The notes beneath the pieces are model-generated. The model made no database searches. It was not told where the DNA came from and saw only the letters and a program-made list of their open reading frames with translations. Below, one piece after another: positions 1-7,248 of a DNA stretch of 10,391 nt. The number at the start of each line of letters is the position of its first letter. The first letter of the stretch is position 1. The stretch spans positions 1 to 10,391 of the forward strand of contig JAKQBU010000164.1 of assembly GCA_029573975.1 (NCBI GenBank), in the 5' to 3' direction. The stretch is from Planctomycetota bacterium (GTDB lineage Bacteria; Planctomycetota; Phycisphaerae; Sedimentisphaerales; SM23-30). The translations under genes were made by a program, and so were the position numbers.

Positions 1-1
1 T

Positions 2-664
2 GCCGAACGGTTGGGTGAGATGATGGCTCGGGGGAAAAATCCGGTGGTCAATACCACCGCCGCCCACGGGATCATCAGCATTCGCATCAATGTCCGGGCG
101 GAAAATGACAGCCAGGCCCGCCGCCTGATCGAGCCGGTGGAGGCGGAAATCCGCCGCCGGCTGGGTGAATATGTCTATGGCACGGATGAGGAAACCATGG
201 CCTCGGTGGTGGGCGGGCTGCTGCGGCAGCGGGGGCAGAAGGTGGCCCTGGCCGAGTCCTGTACCGGTGGGCTGGCGGCCAAATTACTAACGGATATCCC
301 CGGCTCCAGCGACTATTTCGCCTACGGCTGGGTGGTGTACGGCAATCTGGCTAAGACGCAGCTTCTGCAAGTCGAGCCGCAGGTGCTGGCCCGCTACGGG
401 GCGGTCAGCGAACCGGTCGCCGCCGAACTGGCTCAGAACGCCCGAAAAATATCGGGGGCGGATTACGCCCTGGGAATCACCGGCATCGCCGGACCCGGCG
501 GCGGCTCCGACGAAAAGCCCGTGGGCCTGGTCTATATCGGCCTGGCAAGTGGGGAAGATGTGGATGTCCGGCGTTTTGTCTTTCCCGGCCAGCGCGAGAT
601 GGTCCGCATCCGGGCCGTCACTGCTGCCTTGAATTTGCTCCGGCTGAAGTTGATGCCTTTCTGA
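2..664 (+). CDS. cinA: CinA, C-terminal half (linker domain plus NMN deamidase domain), 5'-truncated by window edge
   Basis: The reading frame is open from base 2, so the gene begins upstream of the window. The TTG at 11 is an internal leucine codon, not a start. About 220 residues are present, against roughly 400-430 for full-length CinA. The first part is the linker (KH-like) region, with NPVVNTTAAHG followed by a helix ending in LGEYVYG. From about base 190 comes the PncC/CinA C-terminal domain, which in characterised members hydrolyses nicotinamide mononucleotide to NaMN in pyridine nucleotide recycling. Visible family signatures are AESCTGG (candidate catalytic Ser codon at 257-259), YGNLAK (Tyr/Lys pair) and GITGIAGPGGGS followed by KPVGLVYIG. 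The missing N-terminal part should carry the MoCF-type domain. The DNA is very GC-rich (43 of 60 bases in 481-540) compared with the right end of the window. It is transcribed towards the glycan operon and shares no obvious function with it. The identification is firm; the deamidase activity is family knowledge. Confidence 0.95.
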   Translation, partial: AERLGEMMARGKNPVVNTTAAHGIISIRINVRAENDSQARRLIEPVEAEIRRRLGEYVYGTDEETMASVVGGLLRQRGQKVALAESCTGGLAAKLLTDIPGSSDYFAYGWVVYGNLAKTQLLQVEPQVLARYGAVSEPVAAELAQNARKISGADYALGITGIAGPGGGSDEKPVGLVYIGLASGEDVDVRRFVFPGQREMVRIRAVTAALNLLRLKLMPF

Positions 665-716
665 TGCCCAGGCAGAATGGGTGGGATTTTTTCACCCGCC
701 GCCCCGGAACAGGGAT

Positions 717-1706
717 TTACATCGTGCTGAATTTTTTGAGCAGAACAATATAATCCCGATAATTGGCCAGCGAGACTTCCGGCGGGGTTTGATGGTCCAC
801 GCCGGGGATGTACCCTCCGGATTGCATGACCGGACGAATCCGTTCAAACTCCCGTTCCAGGGCTGCCGGCCCCCGGTGCATGACGGTTTTGTCAAATCCA
901 CCGATCATTTTGAATCTGGGGAATTCATTTCGGATTCGATGGATATCGACGCCGGCCATGCGTTCCAGGGGGAGCAGACCTTCGAAGCCGACCTCGAGAA
1001 GCCAGGGGATCAGCGGGTAGATATCCCCGTCGGAATCGACCAGGGGGATGATACCGCGGTTTTTGATTTCCGAAATCAGCCGTCGGTAATACGGCGCGAG
1101 GAACTCATCAAACAAATCCTTCGAGAGCATGGGACCGTGATTGTAGGACATATCTTCCGCTAGGGTGATGAATACCGGCGCGGCGAACTGGCAAAGCAGG
1201 TCCAGTGTTTTCAGGTGGTAGTGCAGTAAATCCTCGTTGATGCGGTGCATCAGGCCGGGCTGATCGTAGAAGGCATATAAATGCGGTTCGATCCCCAGCA
1301 GAGTGCGGGGATGCCAGAAGAAACCCTCCAGTGCCGCCCACATAATGGTATGGCCGACACGAATTTTCGGCGCCCATTTTTGCAGATCATCCCGGTCGAA
1401 GGGCTGTTCGGAAAAGAGGGTGTTATGGCTTTTATGATGGAGATATTCCTTTTCGTCCATGATAAGAGCAGCGCCGTGTGCGGCAGGCGGCGGCAGGGCC
1501 GGCGAGATCACCCTGGCCCAATAGAGCCGCATACTATCCAGCCCCAGATATTCGGCAATGAGGGTATGGTCCGTGAGGCTGTGGGGCAGGCCTTCCCGAT
1601 ACCAGCGGTCCAGCGTCTGATCCCACCAGGGCGCCCACTCGATAACCGGCAGCCGGTCCACGGATTCAAAACATAAAACTTTCCGAAATCGTTCCGCGTT
1701 ATTCAG
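717..1706 (-). CDS. URO-D superfamily protein (uroporphyrinogen decarboxylase-like / methyltransferase-like), probable CTG start
   Basis: A protein of about 329 residues with the URO-D TIM-barrel layout. It has an N-terminal ERF-RKVL-FE-VDRLPV block, then EDMSYNHGPMLS, DSDGDI, a GFEGLLPLE strand/helix, MIGGFDK, and a C-terminal GGYIPGVDH-TPPEV-LANY block. It is not a haem-pathway HemE, because the N-terminal RQAGR substrate motif is absent. Corrinoid methyltransferase relatives (MtaA/CmuA type) bind Zn with HxC plus a later Cys. Here the corresponding sites read D224-S-D226-G and around D304-H305, so the thiolate ligands appear to be replaced. The start is chosen at CTG 1706: the first canonical in-frame start is GTG 1661, which would remove the conserved ERFRKVL segment and has no well-spaced ribosome site. 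CTG 1706 lies 9 bases after AGGAG. The gene overlaps the end of the symporter gene by 8 bases and is last in the operon. Substrate unknown; demethylation of methylated sugars is speculation. Confidence 0.88.
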   Translation of the reverse strand: MNNAERFRKVLCFESVDRLPVIEWAPWWDQTLDRWYREGLPHSLTDHTLIAEYLGLDSMRLYWARVISPALPPPAAHGAALIMDEKEYLHHKSHNTLFSEQPFDRDDLQKWAPKIRVGHTIMWAALEGFFWHPRTLLGIEPHLYAFYDQPGLMHRINEDLLHYHLKTLDLLCQFAAPVFITLAEDMSYNHGPMLSKDLFDEFLAPYYRRLISEIKNRGIIPLVDSDGDIYPLIPWLLEVGFEGLLPLERMAGVDIHRIRNEFPRFKMIGGFDKTVMHRGPAALEREFERIRPVMQSGGYIPGVDHQTPPEVSLANYRDYIVLLKKFSTM

Positions 1707-3141
1707 GTTTGGATTCTCCTGTGGCTGTATTCAGGCTGCTGGCATGATTCTGATTTTTCCGCTGATTAATGATCTGCCTGATTTCATGGGTTTTTTCTTC
1801 CGTAAGCGAATAGAAGAGGGTCAGGACAAACGCCAGGGAAATGAAAAAGATGGGTACCGCGGCATACAGGATGCGCATCTTTAAAATCGTGGCATCGGCC
1901 TGCATGTCCAGATTTTCCATATATCCGGACCATTTTATGATATACCCGCTTACAATCATGGTAGCCGCCGTGCTGGCCTTGCAGAACCAGGCATAGGCCG
2001 CCCCATACATCCCTTCCCGCCGCAGGCCGGTTTTCAGCTCATCCAGATCGCAGATATCCGCCAGCATGGAATTGGTGAACACCCAGATACAGGACAGGCC
2101 CGGTGCACAGATGGCAAAAGTCGCCAGTTGCAAGTAAGGGTACTTTGGAGTAAAGAAAAACCAACTGGTACAGTATCCGATCACAACCAGGGCCAATCCG
2201 GACAGCAGGGCTTTCTTTTTGCCCACCTTGATTCCATACCAGGCAGCGGCGGGGGTAAGCAGCAGGCCGGTGATCTGAAAGACGATACCGGCAATCATGT
2301 TCAATAAAGAAACGGCTTCTTTGTCACCGCCGTACACATGGTAAATATTAATATACAAGGCTAGGGGATTGGCCAGAAACAAACCCAGCATCAAAGAAAA
2401 GGTAATGATGCCCAGCAGGAGGAATATTTTATTGCTGAAGGTGGCGGAGAAGGCTTTCAGAAAAGAGATTTTCTGCTGGCTTTGGACGGATGGTTTTTCC
2501 CGCACAAAAAGGGTTGGAATGATTCCAAAACCCGCCATGAGGAATCCAAAAATCATTCCCACATAACGGATGCCTCGGATATCGTCACCGTCACCCAGCT
2601 TGAACGCCAGCCACCATAACGTTCCTAACAGAGTACCAAATACGGCGGCGATGAACGTGCGATAGGCCATAATCCGTGTTCGTTCGTGATAATCCAGGGA
2701 CATTTCCAGCCCCATCGCGCCCCAGGGAACGACAAATATAGTATAGACGGTATAATAGATGAATGCCATAATCAGAAAATAGATTCCTATGCCTCGTGTG
2801 GATAAGGATAGCGGCGGCATCCAGATCAGGGCGAAAATGAGTCCGCAGAGGATCGCACCTAAAAATACATACGGTTTACGCCGGCCAAAACGGCTGCGCG
2901 TATTATCGGTAATGTTGCCCATAAACGGATCGGTAATGGCATCCCAGATACGCGGTACTCCCATGGCCCAGCCGAGAAACCGGGGATCCACCCCCAGTCC
3001 TACATTATAGATGTTCATGGTTAAGTAGTTCAGGCTATTGGCCATAAACGTGTCGGTGAAGGTGCCGCAGCTCCAGGCGATTTTTCGGCCGGCGGGGACC
3101 CGGTCGGTTTCCGGGGTGGAATGCTGTTCGGTCATGGTCAT
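1699..3141 (-). CDS. GPH-family (MelB-like) sugar:cation symporter, MFS superfamily
   Basis: A 480-residue integral membrane protein with about twelve hydrophobic segments between residues 33 and 445, importing a sugar or oligosaccharide with Na+ or H+. Helix II carries WDAITDP (D67, D71), spaced like the cation-site aspartates D55 and D59 of Escherichia coli MelB. It is followed by DNTRSRFGRRKPY in the loop before helix III, the signature of the glycoside-pentoside-hexuronide family. The second half has DICDLDELKTGLRREG followed by a lysine-containing helix, also typical of the family. The C-terminal tail (about 446-480) is hydrophilic. ATG 3141 is chosen because it forms an ATGA overlap with the end of the rhamnosidase gene and follows AAAGGA; ATG 3135, two codons later, is possible. 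Lying among three glycosidases, it is the likely importer of their products. The exact sugar cannot be read from sequence. Confidence 0.92.
   Translation of the reverse strand: MTMTEQHSTPETDRVPAGRKIAWSCGTFTDTFMANSLNYLTMNIYNVGLGVDPRFLGWAMGVPRIWDAITDPFMGNITDNTRSRFGRRKPYVFLGAILCGLIFALIWMPPLSLSTRGIGIYFLIMAFIYYTVYTIFVVPWGAMGLEMSLDYHERTRIMAYRTFIAAVFGTLLGTLWWLAFKLGDGDDIRGIRYVGMIFGFLMAGFGIIPTLFVREKPSVQSQQKISFLKAFSATFSNKIFLLLGIITFSLMLGLFLANPLALYINIYHVYGGDKEAVSLLNMIAGIVFQITGLLLTPAAAWYGIKVGKKKALLSGLALVVIGYCTSWFFFTPKYPYLQLATFAICAPGLSCIWVFTNSMLADICDLDELKTGLRREGMYGAAYAWFCKASTAATMIVSGYIIKWSGYMENLDMQADATILKMRILYAAVPIFFISLAFVLTLFYSLTEEKTHEIRQIINQRKNQNHASSLNTATGESKPE
1716..1720 (-). promoter_or_regulatory. Ribosome binding site AGGAG deciding the URO-D-like gene's start
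   Basis: AGGAG lies inside the last codons of the symporter gene. It is 9 bases upstream of an in-frame CTG (1704-1706) and far from the first canonical start (GTG at 1661). In this frame no ATG, GTG or TTG occurs between an upstream TGA and GTG 1661. The site therefore supports a CTG start and translation coupled to the end of the symporter gene. Confidence 0.6.
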
Positions 3142-5981
3142 GGTTTCCTTTCAATTTGGAGGGATAAACCTTTGAGAGACGGATTGCGTTTGACGAGGAC
3201 TTGAATACCGGCTGGGGCTTGCCAGCTCAACACGATAGCGCGGTCGTTGCGCTGCCATTGCACGGAAACAGGCCCCAGCGGGGTGGCAACCGAGCCGCGG
3301 GCAAATTGCAGGTCCAGGGGGTGAGGGCTAAGCTCAAAATTGCGGCAGCCGGGAGAGGTTGGCCGCAGACCGAGAATGATGCGGCTGAAAAAATAGACCG
3401 GGGCCGAGGACCAGGCGTGGCAGTGGCTGCGGGTGGGAAATTCGCTTTTTTGGAGCGTCCCGCGTGCGAAACTTTCCCAGACGGTCGTGGCGCCCAGCCG
3501 CAGCATGGGAGTATAGTCCTCCCGGATCGACTGGATGATCTCCCGCCGACGGCCCAGTTTTTCCAGGGCCTCGAACAGAAACATGATGGCGAAGGGCGAA
3601 CCGACGCGAACCGTTCGCGGGGAGGGGGAGAGCAGGTTGGCGATGGCATCCCGGCGATAGCGGGTGGGGACGATATCGTACAGCAGGGAGAGGAAGCTGG
3701 TATGCTGGGAATCGGAAGGGCTGATCGTGCCGTCTGCATGGATGCTGTCGGGATAACATTTCCGTTTTTGGTCCCAGAGACGGTTTATGGCAGAGGCCAG
3801 TTCCCGTCGTTTATTTTTCAGGGAACCGGCAAGGCGGTCTTTATGCAGCACAGCAGCACATTTGACCACCGCGTCCATGGCTCCGACCAGGAACATGGAA
3901 TTATGGAGGACGCATTCGTGGTCCTGATCGATCCTGGCCCAGTCGAAAAAGTTCCAGAAATCGGCCGAGAACAAGCCCTTTTTGTTAATAAAACCAAAAG
4001 CCCCTTGCAGGTTTTTCCAGACGGCGGGCCACATCTTTTTCAGCCAGGCCGCATCGCCGGTGTACCAGTAATGCTCCCAGACGGAAATCCCCCAGAGAAA
4101 ACTCCAGGCCGGCAGCAGGCAATCCCAGCCGGAAGGAACCTGACAGCCGGCGATGGGGAACCGCTCCAGCGACTGGGCGTTGATTTCGATGCAGTTGCGG
4201 GCAATATCGCTGCCGCCGAAAAGGGTATAAGCGAATAAAGACTCATTCCGGGCATCCCCCACCCAGAGGGTTTGCTCATACAGGGGGCAATCGGTAAAGG
4301 TATCTTCCATGCACAATTCCAGGGTCCGGGCGGAAATATCCCAGATCCGGTTTAAAGATTCATCGCTGCATGCGAAGGCCCCCTGATATTTCGCCGGATA
4401 CAAAGATTCGATCACTCCCAGCCGGCGAATCTGAACCGGCCGGCGGAAATTGCGCAGGGTCATGAAAATATACCGCCCGGACCTCCGTTTCAGGCTGATA
4501 TACCGGTTCAGGCCCTTTCGGGTGAGATAGGTCATGCCGTTACGGTTGCCGAGTGTATGCTGGATTTGGCCATCCGGGGTGAGGTATTCCACACCATAGA
4601 GATCCATTTCTCCATTTTCTTCGGTCGTTAGTTCGAAGTGATAATAGCCGCAGCTTTGCCGGCCCAGATCGTACCTAAGTTGAACCGTACCCCGGCTGGA
4701 AGGATACACCGTAGTTATCTCCGGATTATCATGGATCAGATCCGCCGGATTGTCAACGTGGACTGCCACATCTGGCAAAGGCTGGTGGGAAAGGAACCGG
4801 TGGTAATGATCCCGGACGAACATCCGGCTGGAGGGCATGAGTCTGGCTCGACTGCCGAAAAGGGCTTTCACGTCCCGGCTGGTTTTCCTTTGTTTCACCA
4901 GGTTTTTCGAAAGCTGCTGGAACTTCTGCACTTTATCCGCCAGTTCCGGGCGGCGGGTCATAAAATGCAGCCAGTTCCTGTCATCGCTGACAAACGCATA
5001 TTCCTTAAAGGGGATAAAACACCACGGATTTTCATAGTTCGGCTGAATCGGATTTTGCAGCACAGCACTGCTTTCGCGGATCAGACGAAAGGAGATATCC
5101 GTACTATGCGATAACTGGTTCCATACCAGCAGAACCAAATGTTTACCGGGTGAAAGATGAAAAGAATTGGTTTTGTTGGTTTTTCCATCGATAAAAACGG
5201 AATGCCAGTTTCCCAGGGAATCCAGGACGTCCCATTGTACCCTGGTTTTTTTACGGGCCTGTAGAATAGTTGCCAGAACGAAGGGGCAATGCACATACCG
5301 ATTGGCTTCCATCCGGTGGGGATGCATTAGATTGCGAAAGGGAAGACACCAGTAATCGCCGGGAGCATCAACCGCCTGGGCGGATAAGAAGCGGGTAAAA
5401 GCGACTTCTTTGCGGTTTAGCAGGGAGACCTTGCGCCGGGTCAGGTCCTGCCAGGGGCCTTCATCCGCTTTGCACAGTACGATCGCCGGGCGAAAGGTAA
5501 GTTTCTCCGCCAGGCGGGCATCGAAATATTCCGCCGGCTCCATCTGGATGCTGGCCTTGGGCGTATTCTGTATCATCGGCCGATAATCCGCCGCCTGCCA
5601 GGTGGAGTCTGTGGGAATGGTCTTAATTTTACCACAGGCATTTGTAATTTCGATCTGCGCCAATAAACCGGCCTGCTGGGGGATATGATGGAAATCGCCC
5701 ACCCCGAAATAACGGGCGATTATTTTTATTTCGTTTAAGCCTTTTTTTAAATAGCCGCTAATGTCTATCGAATCATAGGAAAAATGCTCCGGCCACGCCC
5801 GGGCTGGACCGTCGTTCACCCAGACCTCATTGATGTACAAACGGTAAAAGGTATCGGCGGTAATATGCACTTCCGCCTTGTGAAAGGCAGGTACTCGAAA
5901 CTGCTTTTGCGCCACCATGGCATCGTTGTATTGATTATAGCAGCGGCGCTGGCACCAGATCCATTTGGCTTTCCATTTCAT
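3138..5981 (-). CDS. GH78-type alpha-L-rhamnosidase-like glycoside hydrolase
   Basis: A 947-residue protein with the multidomain layout of bacterial rhamnosidases. N-terminal beta-sandwich regions cover about residues 1-310 (opening WKAKWIW, a common GH78 N-terminus), more beta structure about 420-525, an (alpha/alpha)6 barrel about 535-870, and a C-terminal beta domain 875-947. The catalytic motif DCPLYEQTLWVGDAR places D564, E569 and D576 with the same spacing as D567, E572 and D579 of Bacillus RhaB. E836 in TTVWESFARG fits the later glutamate, and HAWSSAP (855-861) is the usual following motif. The common REE is YEQ here, so activity on a sugar other than L-rhamnose remains possible. No signal peptide is seen, so it is probably cytoplasmic, acting on imported oligosaccharides. 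A basic, non-conserved-looking stretch lies at about 340-400. Its ATG overlaps the preceding TGA as ATGA, with only a weak GGGA upstream, suggesting coupled translation. Confidence 0.9.
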   Translation of the reverse strand: MKWKAKWIWCQRRCYNQYNDAMVAQKQFRVPAFHKAEVHITADTFYRLYINEVWVNDGPARAWPEHFSYDSIDISGYLKKGLNEIKIIARYFGVGDFHHIPQQAGLLAQIEITNACGKIKTIPTDSTWQAADYRPMIQNTPKASIQMEPAEYFDARLAEKLTFRPAIVLCKADEGPWQDLTRRKVSLLNRKEVAFTRFLSAQAVDAPGDYWCLPFRNLMHPHRMEANRYVHCPFVLATILQARKKTRVQWDVLDSLGNWHSVFIDGKTNKTNSFHLSPGKHLVLLVWNQLSHSTDISFRLIRESSAVLQNPIQPNYENPWCFIPFKEYAFVSDDRNWLHFMTRRPELADKVQKFQQLSKNLVKQRKTSRDVKALFGSRARLMPSSRMFVRDHYHRFLSHQPLPDVAVHVDNPADLIHDNPEITTVYPSSRGTVQLRYDLGRQSCGYYHFELTTEENGEMDLYGVEYLTPDGQIQHTLGNRNGMTYLTRKGLNRYISLKRRSGRYIFMTLRNFRRPVQIRRLGVIESLYPAKYQGAFACSDESLNRIWDISARTLELCMEDTFTDCPLYEQTLWVGDARNESLFAYTLFGGSDIARNCIEINAQSLERFPIAGCQVPSGWDCLLPAWSFLWGISVWEHYWYTGDAAWLKKMWPAVWKNLQGAFGFINKKGLFSADFWNFFDWARIDQDHECVLHNSMFLVGAMDAVVKCAAVLHKDRLAGSLKNKRRELASAINRLWDQKRKCYPDSIHADGTISPSDSQHTSFLSLLYDIVPTRYRRDAIANLLSPSPRTVRVGSPFAIMFLFEALEKLGRRREIIQSIREDYTPMLRLGATTVWESFARGTLQKSEFPTRSHCHAWSSAPVYFFSRIILGLRPTSPGCRNFELSPHPLDLQFARGSVATPLGPVSVQWQRNDRAIVLSWQAPAGIQVLVKRNPSLKGLSLQIERKP
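3146..3151 (-). promoter_or_regulatory. Ribosome binding site of the symporter gene
   Basis: AAAGGA lies inside the last codons of the rhamnosidase gene, 4 bases before ATG 3141 and 10 bases before the in-frame ATG 3135. Spacing alone does not separate the two starts. The first gives the ATGA overlap. Confidence 0.55.
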
Positions 5982-7234
5982 TTTTTGATGTCCCGGTTGG
6001 CTTGTTCGATTCGTTTCAGGACCTCGTCCGTCTTGCCGTATTCCAGACTCCAGTGCTGTTCTCCCCGGCCGATATTGCTGTCATGATAGGTCCAGTACAG
6101 CGTGAGAGGGTATTTATTTTTCACGATTTCCCGCAGGCAGGCCTCAAGATAAGGCAGGCAGCCGGGCTGGCGGTAATCCTCTATGGCGTCCTCCATTTTC
6201 TTATACATCCCGATTTCCCCAATCATCATGGGTTTGCCGATCTGCTGCGCGGCCTGCATAAATAATCCCAGATTGTCCGGATTGCCGTGGCCGCCCTCGG
6301 CCCGAAAGCATTCCATCGCCTCCTCATAATAATGAATACTAATCACGTCGATCGGATCGGGATGTGTCATACGCATGAATTCCGTCAATTCTTTCTGGGT
6401 GTCATGGGTCCAGTCGAGGGGCTGATTAGCCTTGGCCGCCTTCAGCAGATGCATAGAGGCAGCGCGGGGCGAGGAATGGCCGGTGGTGACCAGATGATTC
6501 CGGTCAATTAACTTAATCAATTCCGCCAGTTCCTGCGTCATCCGGGCCAACTCCTCCGAATTAAAATTATTTGTGGCATCGCGAACGATGACCGGCGGCG
6601 CCAGGTTTTTTTCATAGTTGCCGATTGCCCCGTCTTTGAACTGCAAATCCGCCTGCAGGTTCCACTCGTTGCCCAGCTCCCACATGGCAATCGTCGGCCG
6701 GTCCTTATACCGATCCACCACAGCGGCGATGTATTCGTTCATTTTTTGCCGGGCCGGTGATTGCGGATTGGTCACTCCTTCATGCATGGAATGGCCGCCG
6801 AGGTCCGCAAAGGCCGCGTTCCACCAGATCAGCGAAGGGATCACCTTGATTTCATAGCGGTCGCACAAATCCAGAATCCGGTCGTACCGCTGAAAATAGA
6901 TTTTCCGGATGGTGGCCTGGATTTCGCTGTCCTTGTGGAAAAAATAGCGATCGAAATCGGTCGGATAAAACGGCCCGCCCATAAAGCGGATGATCTTGAA
7001 GCCGTACCGGTGCAGTTCTTCCAAGTCTCTGGTGACTTCCTTCTCATTCGTCTGCCGCCATTGCTCTTCCGGACACAGGATGGATTGCAGCAGCAGGTCA
7101 TATTTGTTGAAGCCGATCTCCCGGTACACCTTGCCGTACAGATACAGCTCGGAGCCTCTGGCCTCCAGAAAGCCCTCCCCAGCCGTACAACCGACCGTAC
7201 ACGACAAAACCAGCAATAAAGCCATAATTTTCAT
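5978..7234 (-). CDS. GH5-like (clan GH-A) glycoside hydrolase, predicted lipoprotein
   Basis: A 418-residue retaining glycosidase-like TIM barrel. MWELGNEWN places the acid/base at E190 (end of beta-4) and MMIGEIGM the nucleophile at E340 (end of beta-7), the clan A pattern. ISIHYY (299-303) and LYWTYHDSN (379-387) fit the usual beta-6 and beta-8 substrate-pocket positions. ATG 7234 is chosen because AAAGGA precedes it and the protein then opens with a short Lys-containing, hydrophobic signal peptide ending SCTVGC. Cys16 is the likely lipidated residue, although T at -3 is not the commonest lipobox choice and Cys12 is an alternative. An in-frame start 12 codons upstream (7270) would spoil the signal. 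It follows the GH2 gene by 14 bases and overlaps the GH78 gene by ATGA. It is the only exported enzyme of the cluster, probably attacking the glycan before uptake. Family membership (GH5 or an unclassified GH-A relative) and substrate are uncertain; a mannan-type substrate is inferred only from the neighbour. Confidence 0.8.
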   Translation of the reverse strand: MKIMALLLVLSCTVGCTAGEGFLEARGSELYLYGKVYREIGFNKYDLLLQSILCPEEQWRQTNEKEVTRDLEELHRYGFKIIRFMGGPFYPTDFDRYFFHKDSEIQATIRKIYFQRYDRILDLCDRYEIKVIPSLIWWNAAFADLGGHSMHEGVTNPQSPARQKMNEYIAAVVDRYKDRPTIAMWELGNEWNLQADLQFKDGAIGNYEKNLAPPVIVRDATNNFNSEELARMTQELAELIKLIDRNHLVTTGHSSPRAASMHLLKAAKANQPLDWTHDTQKELTEFMRMTHPDPIDVISIHYYEEAMECFRAEGGHGNPDNLGLFMQAAQQIGKPMMIGEIGMYKKMEDAIEDYRQPGCLPYLEACLREIVKNKYPLTLYWTYHDSNIGRGEQHWSLEYGKTDEVLKRIEQANRDIKK

Positions 7235-7239
7235 AGAAT

Positions 7240-7245
7240 TCCTTT
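7240..7245 (-). promoter_or_regulatory. Ribosome binding site deciding the lipoprotein glycosidase start
   Basis: AAAGGA ends 5 bases before ATG 7234, just after the GH2 stop codon. It favours that ATG over the in-frame start at 7270, which lies inside the GH2 gene and lacks a comparable site. Confidence 0.7.
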
Positions 7246-7248
7246 CGT

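Noticed and set aside
671..700. Possible terminator hairpin between the convergent genes
   Set aside because: GGGTG (679-683) can pair with CACCC (693-697), but the stem is only 5 bases and the T-run lies in the loop rather than after the stem on either strand. Too weak to call.
681..1163. + strand open frame opposite the URO-D-like gene
   Set aside because: Overlaps conserved URO-D motifs on the other strand and shows no family of its own.
717..1706. Calling the URO-D-like gene hemE
   Set aside because: It lacks the HemE N-terminal substrate-binding motif, and the context is sugar metabolism rather than haem synthesis.
3201..4238. Long + strand open frame (345 codons) opposite the GH78 gene
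   Set aside because: It lies wholly antisense to a well-supported GH78 catalytic region, and its translation has no recognisable domain or family motif.
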